Source: Loripinus fragilis
Taxonomy: Eukaryota > Mollusca > Bivalvia > Lucinida > Lucinidae
Length of the DNA stretch: 64,000 bases
Assembly: GCA_964019695.1 (NCBI GenBank)
Contig: OZ026515.1
Location: forward strand, 35,418,994 to 35,482,993
Direction: 5' to 3'
Of the stretch, positions 23,701 through 37,600 are shown one piece after another. Position numbers and translations under genes: made by a program. A model generated the notes under the pieces. That model was given only the letters and a program-made list of their open reading frames with translations, had not been told where the DNA came from and ran no database searches. The stretch's first letter is position 1; each line of letters begins with the position of its first letter.

Positions 23701-26700
23701 TGTGTTCACATATTTTGCAATATATACCCGACAAAAAAAGAAACGCACCACTACGATTTTCCCATTTAGATCTCCTTTTAATACGAAAATGTTAATTATC
23801 ATAACATATTCATTTCTAATCAAATCTTACTAAAACTTAAGTGTGATGTAGATGAGTATCTGAACTTTCCCTGTGTAGGCACAGAACACATCAAGGCGAA
23901 TGGTAAATGAGTTTTGAAAGTGTTAATTGAACGCTACTGTCTGCATGGAATTCCAAGTATGTTTTACATTTGCAAAGTATGAAAATGATATGTTGTCATT
24001 ATGTGAGACAGCCCATGTGTGTATTGATGCTTTTATGTAATTCCAAATCCATTTTCATCAGCTAGGACCATTTTAATTGATTAAAACAATGTTGTAATCA
24101 TTGCGTGTTTTGTAAGATTTATCTCCAGTGTGGAATCATTATCCAAAGGTTAGTCACGATACATGGGCTACCTAGAGTTCAATTATCGCGTGTGATGAAT
24201 TTAAAGATTGGATTTGCAAAGAATAAGTGTCTGTGTACAATTTGGCTTACTGAGATGAATCCAATTGCTAGAACGTATCCAGCAAGAGAGCATTATAAAA
24301 ACGCTTATTTCCTGTGACTTTACAATTCGACCCCCACTTTGTTCATGACCAATTTTCTTTAACACAATTTCGACGCCAGATTGCAAAATATGTGTAACAC
24401 AGCAGTACCTGACATACATTTGCTCTGATATAAACTAAACTGGCCTATCACTTTTGATCTTCCCGAGAGTTGAACAGTTCTAAGTGGTGCGTTTCTTTTT
24501 TTGTTGGGTATATCTACAATTTACTTTCAAGCTTGTTCAAATAACTATTAAATAAACGGTACTAAAAAGTGAAAGTTTCAAACATTCGAAATGACAAAAT
24601 AAACGCACACTTCAAACATTTTGCAGGGCGTTTAACGTCTAGTTATAATTTTCGTTGGCACAAAAAACCGTGAAAATTAAAAACCGCGAATATTAATCCT
24701 CATGTTTTTGAGGCAAAAAATGCGAAAATTTGGCGACGTGAAAATATTCCATTTTACGCTATAATAGACCATTTCATCCTTATTGTATTTATCTGTATGG
24801 AAAAATCGATCAGAATACAATCGGTAGAGGTAGCTTTTGTCATCCCTACCTTGTCTTGGGCCCAATCCAGGTCGGTCCAACATTGCAAGTGGTCGTACAT
24901 GAGGGGCAACTGCAGCATCTTCAGGCTCAATTGTCTGAGGAATACCACTACCGACCACCAGTCTTCTCAGTCGTGGCTGGTATCTCTGTCTGGCTGGATT
25001 CACTCGTACTCCTGGTAGAGAGTCCTCTATACTGTTGGAATTATCAATCCCTGTGGCTCCCTCTTCATTTGAAGGGGACACTCTACTTCTTGGGCCTCTA
25101 CTTGCTCTTACTGGTGATCTGTAATTATACAGAGCTCTAGATGAGGTGGCACAATGGCATTTCATTAGCTTTAGTTATTTTTGGAATCAACATTGAAAGT
25201 TTAGTTGAGTTGAGGAGTAAAAAAAACTTGAGATTTAAGCTTTGTAACAGGACTTTAGTTAAGAGAGTGTACCAAAAACTAATTTTCTTATTTCTCAACC
25301 AAAATATATGTTATGCAGTGGGTACGGTAAATGTTCTAAAATTTCGAACACTCTAAAATTACAACACCTAAAATTATCACCGAAAATAATTTTCAAAACA
25401 TCCTAAAAATCGAATACTGCCCTTTTTCGGAAAAGTGAATTTCTAAAATTATTTTCGGCTGAAAATCGATGTCCTTTTATCTGTTTGTCCCATCTGTGTT
25501 CGGTATACTTCTACCGTACAGCACGTGAGCGGTAGCGACATTTGGAAGGTTCCATTCTACTTAGATGGGTAATCTGGCATGTGCCACTCTATTTTGCATG
25601 CCAGCGCGCGACGTTATACATTATTCAAGGTTACCAGCATTGACAAACTTGATGCACGGACAAGTTCCTGCAACGATTCCGAAACTGCTTTGACTAACCC
25701 TATTGAGTATCCACCCAAATGGCTGAGATCATTATTTATCACTGACCAAACATTGACCTTCAGGCCGACTCAGCTAATTGTACGTGAATTATGCACATTG
25801 ACACACGCAGAGCAATTCTCAATAGTGTGCTGTGACACTTCTTCTTTCTTCTAAAATACCAGCCCCGAAGAGAGAGAGAGTTGCGGAAAATGAGATGATC
25901 ACTTAGGCGAGAGAGAATTAAATAAGTTGATGTACATGTATAGTGATTGCCGTGGACGTTTGCAATATAAGGAGTCATTCGGTTTCGTGCAAAATGTAGA
26001 GAAAATTGTGCAAGTTGCATGCTTTTTTTCTCACGGAGACATCCAATGTGGAAAATAAAGCCACCGTATAATTAATATTTACCGACATGCCTGCAAGAAC
26101 TCGCATGTGGTCATCATCTCATTTTTATTCACGGTACATTACGTTAACTTAAGGCTTAAATTATGTGTGATTCACAGGTTATCCGGCTGACACCCCTACC
26201 CTCCCCTCCATTTTAAAGGATTTCCAAGTTCGGCAATATGCCCAGGCCGCGTGCGACACGGAGGACACTTCTATCATTCTATGCATGTGCTCTTTTCTTG
26301 AACACAGCTCGGACCTGAGCATGAAATCAACTTGCACGTAGCTCCATATAAATGGGTGTTTAGACGGCATGATTTAGTCGTCCTGACAAAATCATACATA
26401 GAAGTACTCTGGTCAGGGTTTATAGTGTTTACTTCCATGATAAGATCTCCCATGAAAAGCACTTGCAGCAGGTTAATAGGTAGACATCATTTTCAGGACA
26501 AAATACTGGCATGTTTAGGGTTATCTCTTTTATCTTGCTCCAAAAGCAATTAACCCCAGTGGCCTCAAAGCTGATTGGCTAATTCGCCATGATTTTGTAA
26601 TGGCAAATAGAACCAGTTCTATCCCCCATGACATGTCGTCCTGACTCTTGGAATCATATACGACTCTGTAATAGCAGTGTTTACACGAGCTGATTTGTAA

Positions 26701-28638
26701 TGTATGACTAAATCAGGCTGACAAAATCATTCCGTCTAAACAACCCTTAAGGCTGGTACTTATGACAGATGTGATCAGCGAAGGCTCAGGAGAGCATGAG
26801 TGTTTGCACAATCTCGCCAGGGTCTCGCTCACTAACAAAATTTAAAGTGGATGAAGACTCTAGCCAAATAAAAATTCTAGACATCTACATGTACGTTGTC
26901 TTTAAAATACATGTACTTGTCGCGGTTTTCTATCGGCGGTTTTCTAAGTACATGTAATAATGGCTACCCTGTCAATCAAAAACATCAAATTCCTCAAAAT
27001 GGAACATTTTAACAAACTGTTGAGCCGATCGCCATGAAGCTGCACATGGAAAATCCTACGAGTGCGTACGCACAGACGCACATACATGTATCAAGAAATA
27101 AATTGATTGTAGTACGATTCTGCATCTTGATGAATTTAACATTTACATATTTAATTTCATGAAATAAGCCAGTTCATGAGATTATGGTACCTATCGCATA
27201 TGCGAGCAGCGAAGGCATCCGCTGAAAATCGCCAGCGCCTTAACTGCCCACATACACATAGAAGGAATGTAGATGAAGGTGCATGTCTTAATTTTGGGTA
27301 ATATAGCCCCACTAAGTGGCTGTGAATTTAAAAACAGTAAAGCCCTTGAGATGATCGCGAAATCTCGGAATTCACGTCTGTAGATGTATGTACCCCGACT
27401 TTGTTACATTCGAGGATCAGCCTGCGCATCGCACAGTCTTATCAGCACCTTTGTTTCTAGAACAAAACATTAAACATTTTGTCGGGCCAGATGGCCAGAT
27501 CTGGACCCAAACTGTCTGCTAAATTAGTTTGTCACAGCCTCTTTGGGGGAGGCCCCATCCTGGGTTCGGCACTGCTAATAATAGTATCAGCCTCAGACAA
27601 AGGGACAGGGTAATGGTTCATGGACATGGTTTGAGATCAAAGAAGCCGACTATCAGACCACGTGTTGTTGTTGTTTTAAGACTAGGGTAGCACGCAGTGG
27701 CTTTGGCGCATGAAAGCGGACTTAGCACACAAAACATAATTGCCTAGCTGCATCCCGGGTATAGGGTGTGTAGCTGTGTCTCATGGGTTTGCATGAAAAA
27801 AAACCAAAAACAATTTCAATGAACTCGAGCATGAAACGGCGCACTGTATGTATGAGATCTAGATTTGTGGTACTTGTCTGAAATTTCCTTTTCTTTGAGA
27901 TATGAAGGTACGCATCGGCTCTAAGCAAATATATCATAAATTGAGCCGCGACATGTGATTTAGACTCAGACGAGCCTGTGCAGCCTCCTTTTAAGCTTAC
28001 AAATTCCAAACGATGTTCAGTCAATAGCTTAACACTCATAGAATCAGACTGTGCATTTGTGCAGGCTGACTGGTCCCACATACCATATTGTTGCAAATCT
28101 CATGTCACGGCTCAAATTTATTATATTCTTTTGAGGCATCGGACGCAAAGTCAGACGTTCGCTTACATGATTAATTCTTGCTATGCCTGTAGCCCCTGAT
28201 TTGGTTTGGCAAGACGTCGGAGATCTGGATCCAAACTATTTGCAAACTCTGAAAGTAGGTATGAGAGAGAGAGAGAGAGAGAATATCATGTATCTGTGTT
28301 GAAGATGCTTCTCGTGCGCATCGGCTTTTGCACGACAGTATTGATGCTTTGCAAGCTTTCTACCGCATGCCCAAATGTTAACTTGACGAAACATTCTTTC
28401 TTGGATTCCATTCGGATCTGATCTGTATCCAACTCTGACAACGTTTTTTTTTTGTCTTCTTTTTTTAAGGGAGAGAGGACCCAAATGCCATCATCGGCCC
28501 GCCAGCGAAACGCCTATAAATGGCGCTTTGCTGGCGTGCCGATGATGGCCAAACGTTGATTGCTGACTTGGTAGTTTTGAGAATTTTGAGAATTTCAAGG
28601 GATCCTGCTAAGAAATTCTAAATTCTATATCTTTGTGA

Positions 28639-28686
<48 letters not shown>

Positions 28687-31600
28687 CCAGACCACCTGTC
28701 TCCCCTCTGCATCCGCGCATGGGACCGGACAATGTGTACACTTATTGAGATATACTGAAAACCCATTTTATCGTGCGCATCGGCTTTTGTACGACAATTT
28801 GCGTACTTTCTATCGCATGCACAATGCTTTAAATTGACGAAGCATTCTTTCCTGAGTTCCATTCGAGTCTGATCTGGATCCAAACCGTTTTTGCAAATGT
28901 AAATAGAGAGAGAAAGAGAGAGAGAGACTGGTACATGCACATCCTTTCAGGGAAATCAAAAGTACATCGACAGACTGACAAGTAGAGAGAGAGAGTGTGT
29001 GGGTGTTCTTTTTGAATTTCGTCATTTTTTTTTTACTTTGCTAAAAATTCTCATCGACGATATGTCTTTGAGTGACTGTATTACATTATAAACGGCATTT
29101 GCGCAGATATGGAGCAAGCGCAAGCGTTTTGGTTTTCTGAAGGAAGAACGAAAGTGTAGCGATTCATCGGTAGTCCGGGGTTAAATAAGTGGACTTTTAC
29201 GACTTGTAAGTAAATTGAGTGACATAACATGCACATGCCAGGCTCTGGTCTTGGCAATTACCGCGCGTGCAGCACAGTAAATTGCTGGACATATTACTGA
29301 CTCATCCGCAAAAATTTAGCGGCGGTTGAAAAGAAAATTAATTAGATAGCGCATAATCATATCGCCGTGTTTTCAACACGTTTCTACCGCATTTTTACCT
29401 GCATATATAGTTTTTGCTCATGATAAAGACCACATTCTAAAATTACGAACACTAGCACTTTTTCTGAAACATAATTTCTAAAATTACGAACAGCGGGAAA
29501 AATAATTATTTTTTAGTGTTTGAAATTTAAGAACATTTACCGTACTCAAAAGAACCGTCTCAATGAGATGGTTCTTTTGAGCACCCAAAACATATGTTAT
29601 AACTGATGTGTAAGAAAATATTCAAAATTTTACGCTAAAAAATGGTGTTTATCTAAACCTATGTGTAACCACGAGATTGTCTGTTAATCATGAAGTGTTC
29701 TAAGCCCCAAAAAGCATGTCAATTCAATTATTTGAAAATTGATTTCTTTGGTTGAACACAACATCTAGACTATTTTTAAAAAAAATGCCTTCAAACAGCT
29801 TAGTATTCATTTCTCAGTTTTTCTGGACAGGCTTACCCCAAAATGGTGAATAACTGTTACTCAACTGTACATCTAATTGCCAGTGTCTGGTAACTGTTCT
29901 AATTAAATGATAGCTAAGAATAGAACAGCTCTCTTTGAAAGAATAATGCTGGACCAGAGATTTGAACTTGCGACCTCCTAATTATAAGTTGGATATCTAT
30001 TTGACTGCACTAGCTTGCCCAGCACACAGGGACCAGTCCAGTCTTTACAGTATGCAAAACACTAATGTGTTTATTTTATAGCCTGTTTCAGTAAAATTAA
30101 ACGAGATAGCATATTGTTAAGCTGGACTGGCCACAATGGCCCAGCATGTGTTTAAATTATAATAAGCCATCTTATGACAACAAAGATGCTGATCAGCCTG
30201 TCTGATCAGTGTCATTGTTATTTTCTTCTTAGATAGAACTATGGCTACATGTGCACTAAACCAGACTATAATGTATATATCTAGCCAATGTAGCTAAACA
30301 TATTTAGTTCCTACCTGTCCTCGAGGTTATGATTTTTTTAAAATGCTCAATTCAGCAGCGCATGAAATTTCAACTACTCATCAAAGATAAAATCATGAAA
30401 AATATTTTTTTTACTGATGTATTTATCCTGCTAATTAATGTTAAAATGCCAACAATTGTTGGGATTTGAAAATTTATGAGTAGGATAAATTTCATGCACA
30501 GATGAGTTGAGCATGACCTCAGGCCCAGTTATAAACCCAGTGGATAAGATTTCTGTTGAGTCCCATATTTAAGCAAGAATACCTATTAGGGCCTCTTCTT
30601 GGCCTGTCTGTAGTTCGACGTGTCAATCCTGTGAGAGTTGTCTCCTCTGTATCAGAATCAGAATTGCTTGATAAACGTCTGAGCCTGCTGGGAAGAGGGA
30701 TTCCCTCTCCCATGGCTGGTGTAACATTCTCACTACCATCATCATCCAGCTGTTAATAAAAATTTATTATGCCAAATTATTTCAGCCAACCCATGGTACA
30801 TGTATTCATTGCTTATGCATGGGTGAAAATGGAAAATTTCTCAAATCCTGAACTTAAGAAATTTAAAACTTAAATGTTGCAGTATGTCAATAAAACTAAA
30901 TAATTTCAAGTTTAAATCATTTCAAGTTTAAATGGAGTAATTGCAGGCCTCCAGATAAGAATGTGTATTGGAAAATTATGTTCTTTATTTCTTGTCCAAA
31001 ACATACATTGTGGGTACTCAAAAGAACCGGTTCAATGAGACAGTTCTTTTGAACACCCAAACCACATGTTTAAATTGATGGGTAAGAAAATATTTACAGT
31101 TTTACGCTCATAAAATTTCCTTATCTGAACCTATGAATAATCCTGAAACTTTTTGCTCATGCAAAAACATTAAGTCATTTATGAAACCAGCAAATCTGTA
31201 CCGCTAGAGTTTTTTTTTTTTCCTTTGATCCTTCATCTACTTTTATCATATGACATCGCTTATGGGATTGTTATAACACCATGTACTATGAGATATTCAA
31301 TGAATGTGGTAGGTATGTATTGTATTGACAGGCTGTGATATGCCAAATGCACAAAGTGTTGCAAACAAAATTATCTTCCACTGAAAGTTGAATTTTAAGT
31401 GGGTGGGGCTCTATCTCAAATTATCCTAACACATTTGCTACATTTCTACTCTAGTTAGGAAATATATCAGCATTCTAACAGAGTTGTCTCTCTAAGCTTA
31501 AGCACAAAAGTCATGAAGTGACTCATGAGAATTTGGTATTTATCACACAAGTGACCAGCTGAACCTTAGATAAGCCTTCTAAACACACAGTCTAGCCAGA

Positions 31601-34600
31601 GCATGCAAAGAACATAGATGTAGCTAACAACCAGACCAAATATTATACCTCTAGGCCCACTTGATAGCTATGTATGTACAGTAAAACCTGTCTTCAGCGA
31701 CCAATCTCAAAAAGACCAAAAATGGGTTTCAAGACCAAGTATCCCTTAATGCAGGTCAAAAGTATTGCAGAATGCTCCAAGGGGAGCATTCTGCAATACT
31801 TTCGACCTACATTGAGCTACCCATGGCTTTAAGACATTTGTTTTGTCTATTTTGAGTGGCCGCTTAAGACAGGTTTCACTGTACCTTCAAAGTGTGAGCT
31901 TATATGAGCCACGATTTGTGAAAACCAGCCTTAATGACAAAGTCGTCAAAATTTAGTTAATCTAGGAAGTGTTAAGAAATAATCCAGCAAATTTTATGAG
32001 GTTATCTCCATTATTCATGGAAATACGGTCTTTTGAAATTATACACTGTCTAACCTCACGGGTGGGCATCAGCGGAACTACTGTGAAATCGCGTTACCGT
32101 AAATTCGTTCCTTCGTCACATCCAGGACCTTTTGTGGTAGTGGCATCGTCACAGAAAAGCCTAACAAAGGTAGGTACTTTCGCTTGTTTTGATTTTTGTA
32201 AAAGGAGCATTGTAAAAATCCGGCAATGCTTTTTCATGTAGATATGATTCACCTTGCTAAACAGGCCAAACGCGATGTTGAAAAAAACTTTGTTTTGAGA
32301 TGAGAACCGTAACCAAATCGAACCCAGAACGGGATTTCTTCAGTTTTATGTCAAAACGAAGAAAGTATGCAGATTTTTTGCCAGTTTTAGCTCAGAACAA
32401 GAGCATTTAACACGTGGCATGTAATAACAGCCCTTATTCATCCTTCGGACGTTAAAAAATCGAACCAATCATGTTCTATGAAAGAATAAATGCCAAAGTT
32501 TTCAGGCGCAGTATCGCCTTCGCGGTAGTTTTAACATCACCCTCTTGTTCCCTCGAGTTTTTTTAAACATCGTGTTTGGCCTGTTCAGCAAGGTAAACCA
32601 TATCAACATGGAATAGCATTTTCAGATTTTTACATAAGTAGCTCATTCTTTTACAAAAAATCAAAAAAAGCGAAAGTACCTACCTTTGTTTGGCTTTTCC
32701 GTGACGATGCCACTACCGCGAAAGGTCCCAGATGTGACGAAGGAACAAATTTACATTAACACGATTTTGCGGTAGATCCGCTGATGCCCTTCCGTGAACC
32801 TTTAACATGCAACATCAGAAACATCATGATGTCAAAGTTAACTTCCTGATTTGGGGGTTTGTCCGGTGCATGAAAAATATGCTATTTCTTGCTAACATGC
32901 TTTTTTTATTATCCTAAGCCTGTGTGCAATGGAATTTGCAGAAAAGATGACACTGATTCATTTTTATCTAAAGTTTGCATGATCTGAAAACAACTGACCA
33001 TTAAACTTTAAAAATTCTGCAAGTTGCTAAGGTAAAGTTGTTGCCATGGAAACATATGGCATGATAACGAAAAAGTTTAATCATAGATAATTGCCAGTTT
33101 TATTCTACTACCCATCTAAATAGGTTTTAAGGCAATATATAAACATGTCAATTTTCTAAATTTTTGGTGTTTTTCAAATGATTTTTACATAAAAAGTTCT
33201 AAATGTCATTAAGGAAGGTTTTCACAGATCACGGCTCATATATATGCAGTGTCTATTCTAGGAAGAGCAATAGGGGTATTCCCCACAAATTTTTAGAAGG
33301 AGGATGATTATTTACACATACTGACCTACAGAAAAAACCTGTCATAAATTTCAATTTGGTAATTTTGATTTTTCATTCTGTATGCCCTAATACTGGTCGG
33401 ATTCTGATGAAATAATGAGCATGTATAGCAAAACTAAGGTGCTCAAGAAATCAAGTTTTAACTTTATCATGCACATGCTAAATACTGCTTTATGGGGACG
33501 TCAATGTAAAACTTTGAATGGCTATTCCTTGGTGAATAAATGGGATAATTTGTAATTTTCAATTGCAACGGAAACAGCAGACACCAGAAAACAGTGCATC
33601 TAAGAAATGGTAAGAACTGGTTAAGTATTGACGGAGATAATCGATTTTCCATATCAAAGTTATGTTTTCAAATTTACGTCATCCTCAGCTCTCCACTGAG
33701 GACAAACATTTGAAACTTTAGAGTGGCAATTTGTTTGGCAATCTCCAAACAATACTTCCAACTTGGTTCACTCTTTCTAGACACTCAAGCTTCTTGCACA
33801 CTGTAAATTATCTGAAAAAGTATGAACGCCAGAGTGACATCGAACGTTGGTGACTACAATTACAAATTTCATTTGCTAAATGTTTTGATTGAGATGTTTG
33901 TCATGGCCTATAACCAAATTTTAAATCTTAACCGAATTAATAACGTACCTGGGACCAATTAAAAATTGTCGGGTTTCTTTTGTAGTTGAGTATATATAGA
34001 CAAAGAAGAGAAAACATTATAAAATTTAGTTTAAGTAAAATGCTCACATTTCACTTCAACCCCCCACCCCCTAAAAATACACAGTCATAACACAATCAAA
34101 GTAAAGCAACCAGCTCTCTCTACCTGAAGCAAAATGATTGCTAAATTAGAAAGGACACCAAAAATCACACAGGAGTTCCATGCAACCACCAAAGTGGCAT
34201 GTGTTATTCACTGATGACTCAGATTAGCCTGGACATCAGTCTTTGGTGTGCGCTTTATGTGCAGTCCAGGCCCCCTAGCAGACAGTCATGAATTTAAAGT
34301 TTTTTTTATAAAGGCTATTTTAGGCAAAGTAAAGGTTATTTCATTGAAATTCTAACAAAAATAAAGAGCAAATCAATGTCAAATTTTCGTGTAATATTAT
34401 CTGATCCTGATCTTTAAATCCCTGCTATGATAGACAATGTCATGGTACGGGTACAGAAAATCCTTAGGTAACAAATATATAGCCATCTTAACACAAATCA
34501 ATAGATTTACTCTGATGTTAAATCCTGAGTTGAAAACCTTACTGAGCAGTGTTGGATTGAAAAATAAATCACATTCCTAGTCTGGAAGGGGGGGGGGTCT

Positions 34601-37600
34601 GGCTCCTCCCCCGGAAATTTGAAAACCAAGAAAGCAGGAGAAGCCATCTCTTGTCATTTTTTATGGGCAATTTTACCTTCAGTAAGTGAAGAATTTCAGA
34701 GGATGTTGCTCCCATTTATATTGTATGCCCTTTTTAAATAAAGATTAAGAAAGATATACATATATCTGCATTAGTCTTTTTCGTGTGTAGATATCACTGT
34801 TCAGATTTGACAACCTAAGACTTAAACATTTGAAAATAAGCACATTTCACGAAAGTGAACCCTGTTCACCCGAGCCCCAAAAAAATTGAGCCCAGAGTTC
34901 AACGGATAAGCCCAGCCAAGCTTTTACAAACCACCATTGCAGTTGGTAGTGCGTCCAGCCTACTGTTCAGGAGTTTTGCAGGTTCTATTCCCAGCTCTGA
35001 CACATTCTTTCACTAGTTGTCAATTACTGGTGAAAGATGAGCATGGAGTTCATGTGAAATGATTGGGTTAAGCCAGGCTAGGAAGTGTGATTAGGATAAA
35101 CCAGTCATTCTGACATGACCGCTGCTGTTTAGCATGGATGTAAAGCAAGAAAACCCTGAAAGAATTTATATTTACCCTACCTCACTCTTTTTTTATTGCT
35201 GCCTTATCTGAAGCCCCGGGAAAACTGACTATCAGACCACTATACAGCCACCCTGGTGCAAGAGTTGGGTAGACAAAATAGTCTGAGGATGAATACAGCT
35301 TTCTGAAAAACTAAAGCTGTCATAGACATTTTTGTCGACATACTTATGGTCTATTTCTTCTGTTCAAATTGATCTTGCAAAAATTAAAGGTTTAAAAATT
35401 AAAATAAAGGTTATTAAAGGTTTTTCAGCCAAATAAAAGGTTTTAAAGGATTCCAACCAAAATAAAGGTTTCTAAAGGTTTTAAAGGTTCCACTAGGGGG
35501 CCTGGCAGTTAAAAAGACCCATGGTACCTTCAGGCAGACAGGGAATTCTTGCACACCGGATAAGGATATCTAAGATTTTTGGGATAGAAAATCTTATCTT
35601 ACCTAGGATGTCAAGTAACATCATCATGTGAAATTGCAACTAATCGTATTCAGGGACTTCTGGAAGCTTATTTTAAAATAAATAAAAACAGTGGTGAGCA
35701 AGAAAAAAAATCCATTATTCGTGTGAGGGTAGGATAGAAAAATCGGTCCCTCTCGATCACCGTTTGTCATCACTCGGCAAGCCTTGTAATGCCAAACGTC
35801 GATCCTCGGGACGGATTTTTCTATCCTACCCTCACATTCATGATAGATTCTTATATACTGATCTGATTGAATGGATACCAAGGCTAATTTTTCTTTGCTA
35901 GGCTCACTTACCACTTGATTTTGTCAAGAAGTGGCTCATTTGTTAATAAAGTTTATTTTACCATACCTCTTGAATTCTTGCTGTAACACCAAACAAGGCT
36001 TCCATATTTCTCAATGGTGTAGCACTCATTGGCCTTGCTCCTGGTCGACCTGGTGGCATGAACATTGAAACCTAGAAAACACAAGAAACCTGCTGCAGAG
36101 ATAAGCTTCATAGTATTGTATCCTGATGGGTTCTTCCACCTGATATGATACAATAAACTTGTGATAGTCCATTGTTCATATCTAGGGATGTCAGGCTATA
36201 ATTTAAAAAAAATGTATTTTGTCTGAAGGTCTTTTTACCTTTACAAACAGTGTACACCCTGATGAAATGCTGCATTATGCAGCATTTCATCTGGGTCTTC
36301 ACTGTTTGTAATAGTATCCATTTAGGGGTTTCCCGTATACAAAGTGTTAACTTGGTTTTCTGAAATCGTAAGCTTGAGGTATAATTTTTTTGCAGCTGCT
36401 TTCATGCTATGACCTTTTATTGTTGATCTTAGAAAAAAAAAAAACATATGACCTCCACAGCTTTTCCAAAAGGTTTCATTTATAAAGAGAAAAAGTTCTA
36501 TTTATAAAGAGTTCCTAGTTTTGCTGTGATTAGATGAGCAAATGCAATTAGCAGAAGCTGTCACAGGACAACATAGCTCAGGGAAAATTTTGTATCATTT
36601 GTTTCTTAACTTGTATTGAGGTGTTATGACAAGTGACTGATGCATGACATATGTTGATAACTTGTTAACATAACGGAAATGCCAAGAACTGTGCATAAAA
36701 GGGTAAAATGCACCAATTTCTCTACACCATGTAAATTGTATTGTAAGTTCATTGTCTAAAACATGTAAAATATGTAGCATGAATGTATCTATTACCTGAT
36801 TTTTGTGTCTTTCTTCTTCCTGTAGTCTACGAGCTAAATCTGCATCCGATTCTGCCTGTTCTGCATAAAATTCCTCCTACAAAAGATGGAACTACAGTTG
36901 AACTTTGATGGCTCGAATTCGTCGGGACCGTCGGTGCGAGTTCGACCCATCCATGTGTTCGAGCGATACCTAGCCTTACAATTTTCAAGTTGGTTCATGT
37001 GTACTTTATGTCATCACGGACAACACATTTTTTATCGACGAAACTTGCAAACTGTCACTGATCAATAATCCTTTGAACGCTAGAGTTAAAATGTTAAGCA
37101 TATGAACCTGTTGAAAGTAAATACATTTATCAGCATGCGCATATGCGCAGGCTGATCAATGCATTTGCTATCGAGTAAGCTGTATCGTCTTCTTGTGGGT
37201 GAATGTTCCTGTTTATGTGTCGCTACAGTTTATGTTCGGTTGTTTATCGTTTCCTTTAGAACAATAAAAGAAAAAATAGTTTGTTTCTAATTTTTTATTC
37301 ACAATGTGCAAGTTTCAATTAATAACAACGGATGAAAACATGACAAACTCCCCAGGATGTTTACAACAAAGACGCGGATCAGACTGTACCGCCGCACAAT
37401 CTGATGCCTGTCTTTATCCAGCCAGGCATGTTTTACTCATTTTGACTCACGAATTCTTGATTACAAAACATCTCATTGTCTTTAATCATTTTCGGCCGCC
37501 CTACTAAGTGGTGACAAGTGAGAATTTACTCAAATCTTTGATCTGATAAAGTGCCGCTAATTGCTTCACACGCTCCGCTCGTCAGTTAGAAATCATCATT

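Larger units (their letters stand above)
25325..29542. mobile_element. 4.2-kb TIR element inserted in a family C MITE
   Basis: The left end CGGTAAATGTTCTAAAATTT then CGAACACT is mirrored at the right (AGTGTTTGAAATTTAAGAAC then ATTTACCG). TA flanks both ends, and removing the element restores GTGGGTACTCAAAAGAACC, as in intact family C copies. The same end type appears at 15100. TAAAATTACGAACA motifs lie inside both ends. No transposase frame is visible; the interior holds other repeats (26354-26746, 27942-28114, hairpins, GA and G runs). Confidence 0.85.

Noticed and set aside
24105..24317. Transposase remnant in the Tc1-like element
   Set aside because: The frame shows no DDE motif or helix-turn-helix features and the element is too short to be autonomous.
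24677..24849. Continuation of coding exon 5 past 24850 (KSYLYRLYSDRFF... frame)
   Set aside because: A good donor CAAG|GTAGGG at 24849 is in the right phase for the following exons, and the extension runs into transposon sequence.
29944..30021. Functional tRNA gene
   Set aside because: The acceptor stem pairs, but the T stem fails and the anticodon arm is irregular. The other tRNA-like sites (5009, 42202, 48701, 54930) are SINE heads.
31969..32241. 90-residue frame as an exon
   Set aside because: It lies in the left arm of the foldback element and its mirrored counterpart is broken.
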